A DNA stretch of 64,000 bases from Chryseolinea lacunae (lineage in GTDB: Bacteria > Bacteroidota > Bacteroidia > Cytophagales > Cyclobacteriaceae): the NCBI RefSeq assembly GCF_016735595.1, contig NZ_JAERRB010000020.1, forward strand, positions 37,923 to 101,922, written 5' to 3'. Position numbers and translations under genes: made by a program. Of the stretch, positions 63,332-64,000 are shown one piece after another; positions within the stretch are counted from its first letter, which is position 1, and each line of letters opens with the position of its first letter. The notes under the pieces were generated by a model that was not told where the DNA came from, ran no database searches, and was given only the letters and a program-made list of their open reading frames with translations.

Positions 63332-63643
63332 CTATGGGTAACTTGATTTATCGACCGGCAGAATAAAAGCATGAATCAGAAACCCTGTTTCGTCATCAGC
63401 ATTGAACTTCTTTACCAACGCCAAAGCTTTATCCGCTTTTTCTTCATCGGTGAAGCTGAATAGAAAAACAGAGTCAAAATTCTCGCCACCACTACTGAAC
63501 CAGTTATCCAGCAGGTTAGGCGTACGATGATCCTTGAATCCAATGGTTTCTGTTATACTGAATACGCTAATCCCCGAAAGGTCCATGATTTGCGCCACCT
63601 TCTTTTGATGTTCTTTTAAGCTCGTTATCATCAGGAGTTTCAT
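63332..63643 (-). CDS. Small soluble protein encoded next to RND pump
   Basis: 103 residues, not firmly recognised. Alternation of beta strands and helices (KLLMITSLKEHQKKVAQIMDLSGISVFSITETIGF ... FDSVFLFSFTDEEKADKALALVKKFNADDE ... LIHAFILPVDKS) suggests a ferredoxin-like/PII-like fold. Its start is 17 bases after the stop of the RND pump, so co-transcription is likely and a regulatory or sensing role for the pump is possible (inference). Confidence 0.65.
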   Translation of the reverse strand: MKLLMITSLKEHQKKVAQIMDLSGISVFSITETIGFKDHRTPNLLDNWFSSGGENFDSVFLFSFTDEEKADKALALVKKFNADDETGFLIHAFILPVDKSSYP

Positions 63644-63660
63644 ATCTCTTTGTGTTAACG

Positions 63661-64000
63661 TTATAGCTGTTGTTTAGCGGTCTGCTTGCGCATCATTTTG
63701 AAGTACAAGAGCGGCACGACCAGCAGGGTGAGAAACGTTGAGGTAATGGTTCCGCCCATCAGGGAGATCGCCAGTCCCTGAAAGATCGGGTCGAACAGAA
63801 TGATGACGGCGCCCAACACCACAGCACCGGCCGTTAACAGGATCGGTGTTGTACGAACGGCTCCGGCTTCAATGATAGCCTGTTTCAACGGAATACCGTC
63901 TTCCAATCGGATGTTGATAAAGTCAATGAGCAAGACTGAATTTCTAACCATCACACCCGCGAGCGCTATGAATCCGATCATGGACGTAGCCGTGAAGTAA
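63661..64000 (-). CDS. RND efflux transporter permease, C-terminal end (partial)
   Basis: 113 codons visible, running off the right edge. The sequence is the last four transmembrane helices of an AcrB/CzcA-type pump: MIGFIALAGVMVRNSVLLIDFIN, the loop EAGAVRTTPILLTAGAVVLGA, and GGTITSTFLTLLVVPLLYF. Substrate cannot be told from this part. First of a short operon with the small protein at 63332. Confidence 0.93.
   Translation of the reverse strand, partial: YFTATSMIGFIALAGVMVRNSVLLIDFINIRLEDGIPLKQAIIEAGAVRTTPILLTAGAVVLGAVIILFDPIFQGLAISLMGGTITSTFLTLLVVPLLYFKMMRKQTAKQQL

Overview
The window looks like a chromosomal segment of a Bacteroidota bacterium, most likely Cytophagales and possibly Chryseolinea-like (inference, no database search). 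The grounds are a giant secreted adhesin of the type exported by the type IX system, Reg_prop/Y_Y_Y sensor kinases, a PadR/FtsX-permease pair, PA14-bearing glycoside hydrolases, sparse Shine-Dalgarno sequences and several TAnnTTTG-like -7 boxes. Nothing indicates phage, plasmid, CRISPR, rRNA or tRNA.

1-8.4 kb is one open frame on the minus strand: the first 2790 codons of a giant beta-repeat surface protein that runs off the left edge. A small secreted protein with a sorting-signal-like tail follows at 9.3 kb. 9.7-14.4 kb is a tight minus-strand operon for a complete stressosome module (RsbR, RsbS, RsbT, an RsbX/RsbP-like phosphatase) wired to a PAS histidine kinase and a stand-alone receiver; no sigma factor or anti-sigma factor lies beside it. 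15-19.6 kb holds a membrane-associated lipase-like hydrolase, a thioredoxin-like ferredoxin, ferritin, a lipocalin-like lipoprotein and small unknowns.

19.8-27.2 kb carries a Reg_prop sensor kinase and its LuxR/NarL-type regulator, flanked by near-identical 16-bp palindromes with NarL 7-2-7 geometry, followed by two serine beta-lactamase-fold hydrolases. 27.7-43 kb is largely amino-sugar glycan metabolism: GH18, GH3-PA14, GH20-PA14, a Bax-type glucosaminidase, a NodB deacetylase and a Tat-exported Gfo/Idh/MocA oxidoreductase. Interspersed are carbonic anhydrase, an FtsX-type permease and a scar where the start of a Crp-like gene is joined to the 3' part of a membrane-protein gene. 43.3-46.3 kb is a PadR regulator with a palindromic operator and its FtsX permease. 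46.6-50 kb is a second Reg_prop kinase; 50.6-53.7 kb a secreted beta-helix/PKD-like protein ended by a 21-bp terminator hairpin.

62.4 down to 54.2 kb is a near-continuous minus-strand operon: DUF2147 protein, TolC-like channel, HlyD-like adaptor, PagL-like lipid A deacylase, FtsX permease, LolD/MacB ATPase, an esterase-like lipoprotein lacking its catalytic serine, an outer-membrane protein, then a LytS kinase remnant and a LytTR regulator. It reads as an ABC-type envelope transporter joined to outer-membrane lipid remodelling. The right edge holds a DUF2892 protein, a small unknown and the C-terminus of an RND pump.
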